From: Limnovirga soli
GTDB lineage: Bacteria; Bacteroidota; Bacteroidia; Chitinophagales; Chitinophagaceae
Direction: 5' to 3'
DNA length: 64,000 bases
Assembly (NCBI RefSeq): GCF_013106755.1
Contig: NZ_WHPF01000016.1
Location: forward strand, 50,966-114,965
Shown in pieces: positions 61,180 to 64,000 of the stretch. Position 1 is the stretch's first letter; each line of letters starts with the position of its first letter. The notes beneath the pieces are model-generated. The model saw only the letters and a list, made by a program, of their open reading frames with translations, was not told where the DNA came from and did no database searches. Made by a program: the position numbers and the translations under genes.

Positions 61180-61822
61180 ATTTTTCCTTCAATACTTGTC
61201 GTATAATGGTTGATACTTCCCCGGCTTTATCCATCACCATCAGGTGTTCTCCTTTTTTGATGGTGTAATTACAACATACATTTTTATAGGGTAATATTTT
61301 ATCGTGGGTGCCATGAATATGCACCAAATTGTCTGGTACAACACTATTATTCCAGTTAAGTAATGCATTAATGGCCCAGCGGTTAAAAACAGGATCACTA
61401 TTTTTTATAAGGGTTTCATAAATGTCAATTGAAGCCGGATCTTTTAAACCAAATAACCATTTGGAGCGTAACATAAACCACTTATGTAATGCACCCGGTG
61501 CTGCCTGATGAATGGGCAGGTATTTACCCAACTGATAAAACCCCGGTATTTCTTTGCTGGTTTTAGCGCTGGAAATAAGAATGGTTTTTAAAGTTGGATG
61601 CAGCTTTGCCATTTCTGTTGCCAGCATACCACCAAATGAAAGGCCAATTACAATACTATCGTTGGGAATAAAGCTTTCCTGTAATCTTTTTGCATAAGCC
61701 GGTAAAGATTCATTTTGGCAGGGTGGCATCCAATCAATAAATACCGGTTCGTAATAGGGGGTATCTAAAAACTGAAAAACTGTTTTATCTGCCCCCAAAC
61801 CAGAAAGAAAATAAATCTTCAT
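61154..61822 (-). CDS. Alpha/beta hydrolase
   Basis: 222 aa. Catalytic Ser in IVIGLSFGGMLATEM (GLSFGG), with the Asp in HGTHDKILPY and His in KKGEHLMVMD completing the triad. A small cap (about 110-170) covers the site. Serine hydrolase or esterase of unknown substrate. Its 3' end overlaps the GNAT gene on the opposite strand. A terminator hairpin lies 44 bp upstream of its ATG. ATG at 61820-61822. Confidence 0.88.
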   Translation of the reverse strand: MKIYFLSGLGADKTVFQFLDTPYYEPVFIDWMPPCQNESLPAYAKRLQESFIPNDSIVIGLSFGGMLATEMAKLHPTLKTILISSAKTSKEIPGFYQLGKYLPIHQAAPGALHKWFMLRSKWLFGLKDPASIDIYETLIKNSDPVFNRWAINALLNWNNSVVPDNLVHIHGTHDKILPYKNVCCNYTIKKGEHLMVMDKAGEVSTIIRQVLKEKFSLPNAFS

Positions 61823-62271
61823 TATTGTACTGCTTTACAGCAAAAGTATAGCAACCTGATACAAATAAAAAAGCATCAAGTTATGTATTGATACTGCTTT
61901 TACACATTACCCATACTAACCCGATGCTTTTGTGAGTTACTTTACTGCCCTGAAAAACTTGTTTCATTTTTGCCGGTCCTCATTACTTCAGACTTTAGCT
62001 TTAACGGATATGCTAGCATCTCCGGTGGCTTTATCAGTTCCTCTAAACGCTTAGTTTCCTTCTATCATTACATTTTTCAAAAATATCTATCGTTTTACCG
62101 ATTTTTTATTATCAAAATAATGTGTTGATTTGTTAGATACTTTAGCTGTTTATTATGATATAAAAGTACATTCCATTTTTTCACAAACCTATTTTTTTGC
62201 CCTACTGTTCTGCACCAGTTTAGCACCATCTAATACACATTCCGTTGCGGAAAATTTACCGCAACCACCCA
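61823..62271. other. 449-bp gap with hairpins; candidate structured RNA region
   Basis: No open frame of credible length on either strand. It holds a terminator-like hairpin (61866-61931, minus) and an inverted segment CGGATATGCTAGCATCTCCG at 62005-62024. A possible small RNA on the minus strand ending at the hairpin is inference only. Confidence 0.4.
61866..61931 (-). terminator. Terminator-like long hairpin
   Basis: On the minus strand AAGCATCGGGTTA (61929-61917) pairs fully with TAACTTGATGCTT (61883-61871), two pairs being G-U. The loop has an inner GTAT/ATAC pair, and TTTTTT follows. It ends 44 bp before the alpha/beta hydrolase ATG. Confidence 0.7.
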
Positions 62272-63549
62272 TTAAGCTACCGTAACCAGGTAATAATTTT
62301 TCTTTCCTTTTTGAACCAGAATATAGGTGTTATGCAGTAACAAATCAATGGTAACAGGCATTTGCAGGTTATCGGCTTTTTTACGGTTAATGCTTATGCC
62401 GCCATTTTGCACCATCTTTTTAGCCTCGCCCTTACTGGGCATAATGCCGGTATCGGCCAAAAAGCTAATCAAATCAATACCTGCTTCAATGGTTGCTCTG
62501 GAAAAATTACATTTAACCACACCTTCCATTTGTTCCAGGTCCTCGGCGCTAAGGCTTTCTGCGGGTGCATTTTGATTGGCAAATAGTTTTTCGGTAGTAG
62601 CCAGTGCTTTCAGGTATTCCTCCTCACCATGTACAAACACGGTTATTTCTTTAGCCAGTCTTTTTTGCAGTAAACGCTGGGCAGCATCTGCTTCATGGCT
62701 GGCAATCAAAGTTTCAATATCAGTTGCAGGTATAAACGTAAAAATTTTAATCCATTTTTTGGCATCCTCATCTGCTGCATTTAACCAAAACTGGTAAAAC
62801 AAATAGGGCGAGGTTTTCTCCCCATCCAGCCAAATATTGCCTTTCTCCGATTTGCCAAATTTCCCCCCATCAGCCTTGGTTAATAAAGGACAGGTAAAGG
62901 CAAAAGCTTCGCCACCGGCTTTACGGCGCACCAGTTCAGTACCGGTGGTAATATTACCCCACTGGTCGCTGCCGCCCATTTGTAATTTGCAATTATGGTT
63001 GGCATATAACCAGTAAAAATCGTATCCCTGTATTAATTGATAAGTAAATTCAGTAAAACTAATGCCCGTTTCGCCCTCAATGCGCTTTTTTACACTGTCT
63101 TTAGCCATCATATAATTAACGGTAATATGTTTGCCCACATCGCGTATAAAATGTAAAAAGCTCATTTCTTTAAACCAGTCGTAATTATTCACCATTACGG
63201 CTGCATTGGGTTTCGATTGGTCAAAATCAAGAAATTTTTCCAGTTGTTTTTTAACACCGGCCTGATTTTTAGCCAGAATATCTTCGCTAAGCAGGTTACG
63301 TTCTTCGCTTTTACCACTAGGGTCGCCCACCATACCGGTTGCACCACCTACCAGAGCAAAAGGTTTATGACCGGCTTTTTGTAAATGAACCAATAATAAA
63401 ATAGGTACCAGACTACCAATATGCAAACTGTCGGCGGTAGGGTCAAAACCAATATAGCCCGATGTCATTTCTTTTGTCAATTGTTCCTCTGTGCCAGGCA
63501 TTATATCCTGTATTAAACCACGCCATTGTAATTCTTTAATCAAGTTCAT
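62272..63549 (-). CDS. tyrS: Tyrosyl-tRNA synthetase
   Basis: 425 aa from the ATG at 63547-63549 (MNLIKELQWRGLIQDIMPGT). Charges tRNA-Tyr. Class I motifs: YIGFDPTADSLHIGSLVPIL with HIGS at 43-46, and KFGKSEKGNIWL as the KMSKS-like loop. QLIQGYDFYWLY and QMGGSDQWGNITTG bind tyrosine. An S4 RNA-binding domain closes the protein (about 360-424, KGEAKKMVQNGGISINRKKA). Family length matches. Confidence 0.95.
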   Translation of the reverse strand: MNLIKELQWRGLIQDIMPGTEEQLTKEMTSGYIGFDPTADSLHIGSLVPILLLVHLQKAGHKPFALVGGATGMVGDPSGKSEERNLLSEDILAKNQAGVKKQLEKFLDFDQSKPNAAVMVNNYDWFKEMSFLHFIRDVGKHITVNYMMAKDSVKKRIEGETGISFTEFTYQLIQGYDFYWLYANHNCKLQMGGSDQWGNITTGTELVRRKAGGEAFAFTCPLLTKADGGKFGKSEKGNIWLDGEKTSPYLFYQFWLNAADEDAKKWIKIFTFIPATDIETLIASHEADAAQRLLQKRLAKEITVFVHGEEEYLKALATTEKLFANQNAPAESLSAEDLEQMEGVVKCNFSRATIEAGIDLISFLADTGIMPSKGEAKKMVQNGGISINRKKADNLQMPVTIDLLLHNTYILVQKGKKNYYLVTVA

Positions 63550-63625
63550 CTTGCAAGATTTGCGCAAAAGTAAGAGAATGTATAAATATGCAGCTTCAAT
63601 TCTGTATACAATAAAGCAATTTATG

Positions 63626-63698
63626 TAGCCGGCAATGGGTTATATAATGAGGCTTTACTTGCCACGCTCGGTTCAGGGTTCGGGTTTCATAGCGGCAG
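63626..63698 (-). repeat. Interspersed repeat, core B with A-type flank
   Basis: GTAGCCGGCAATGGG flank, then GGCTTTACTTGCCACGCTCG, GTTCAGGGTTCGGGTTTCAT and AGCGGCAG. The TAGCC(G/C)GGCAATGG flank also stands before the A copy at 32.9 kb. Confidence 0.85.
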
Positions 63699-63731
63699 TT
63701 TAATAACGTATATTGTTTTAAGGGTAATGCA

Positions 63732-63776
63732 TTTGGCTATTAGCCATTAGCTGTTAGCCTTTAGCCAATAGCCAAA
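63732..63776. repeat. TTAGCC-rich inverted and tandem repeat
   Basis: TTTGGCTATT (63732-63741) is complementary to AATAGCCAAA (63767-63776). Between them TAGCCATTAGCTGTTAGCCT repeats TTAGC units. Confidence 0.7.
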
Positions 63777-63786
63777 CAGCCAATTA

Positions 63787-63829
63787 CTGCTTCGTCATGC
63801 TGATCTTGTTTCAGCATTTCCTGGCAAAA
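63787..63829 (+). repeat. Direct repeat, copy 1 (ATGCTGA hairpin)
   Basis: CTGCTTCGTCATGCTGATCT then TGTTTCAGCATTTCCTGGCA. ATGCTGA pairs with TCAGCAT. Near-identical to the copy 84 bp downstream. Confidence 0.75.
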
Positions 63830-63870
63830 CACATCTGCTGTAACAATAGAGCCAGAATAAAATTCACCCA

Positions 63871-63915
63871 CTGCCTCGTCATGCTGAACTCGTTTCAGCA
63901 TCCCTTGGCATAACA
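63871..63915 (+). repeat. Direct repeat, copy 2 (ATGCTGA hairpin)
   Basis: CTGCCTCGTCATGCTGAACT then CGTTTCAGCATCCCTTGGCA. Same layout as copy 1. The last ~85 bp of the window carries nothing else I recognise. Confidence 0.75.
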
Positions 63916-64000
63916 TTTTGCCACAGTGCAATTTGTTGTAGGCTGTCCCAAAGCCATTTGCAAACGCAAACCAATTATGATTGTTACACGCATCAAGATA

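Noticed and set aside
2160..63698. CRISPR array
   Set aside because: The repeats are dispersed by kilobases in both orientations, without regular spacers or cas genes.

Overview
The window is a stretch of chromosome from a Bacteroidota bacterium, most likely a Chitinophagaceae relative. The signs are a SusC/SusD pair, OstA-like and LptD-like envelope proteins, a fused DAHP synthase/chorismate mutase, AT-rich intergenic DNA, a TTTG-N19-TAnnTTTG promoter match, and lipoproteins with Cys after a short signal. I see no rRNA, tRNA, phage, transposase, CRISPR or plasmid functions.

Layout. 1-4.9 kb: truncated DUF4288 gene, LiaF-like membrane protein, EamA transporter, dapD, a glycosyltransferase and a YrdC/Sua5 protein. 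5-11.8 kb: envelope block (OstA-like, MlaD/MCE, N-acetylmuramoyl-alanine amidase, divergent LptD-like). 12-23.4 kb: secreted FG-GAP/ASPIC lipoprotein, LacI regulator, myo-inositol oxygenase and a SusC/SusD pair, probably an inositol uptake and oxidation locus. 23.6-30.5 kb: small membrane and enzyme genes, including a protein-glutaminase-like protein and a YHS-DoxX-OMP-DM13-YceI operon. 30.5-40.4 kb: aromatic amino acid block, all on the minus strand (pheA, aminotransferase, tyrA, DEAD-box helicase, DAHP synthase/chorismate mutase, aroB, aroA, aroC). 40.6-42.7 kb: small lipoprotein, divergent ECF sigma factor, and a membrane protein joining an anti-sigma-like N-terminus to a trypsin-like protease. 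42.9-55 kb: nucleotidyltransferase, PLP enzyme, lipB, rluD, sucC, a three-gene sugar catabolism operon and PBP1A. 55.5-63.6 kb: pyrR, pyrB, coaD, thioesterase, NUDIX, pyrE, HMA-like protein, GNAT, hydrolase and tyrS.

The two strongest non-coding signals. First, the pheA operon is preceded by a short GTG-started ORF whose codons 9-17 are all Phe or Tyr. A 7-bp antiterminator candidate follows, then a 10-bp hairpin with eight Us: a classical ribosome-mediated attenuator. Second, about 25 copies of an interspersed intergenic repeat are scattered over the window. Sixteen copies keep most or all of a 20-nt core related to CTTGCGTCGCACTCTTGTAC. Others carry an alternative core that folds into a TTGCCAYG/CGTGGCAA hairpin. 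Both versions share flanks, so they look like one composite family. A third family of about 80 bp (four copies) lies near 7.9, 55.2, 56.7 and 57.9 kb. Several upstream-extended ORFs run into these repeats, which helped fix true starts for mlaD, rluD, coaD and the mutarotase gene.
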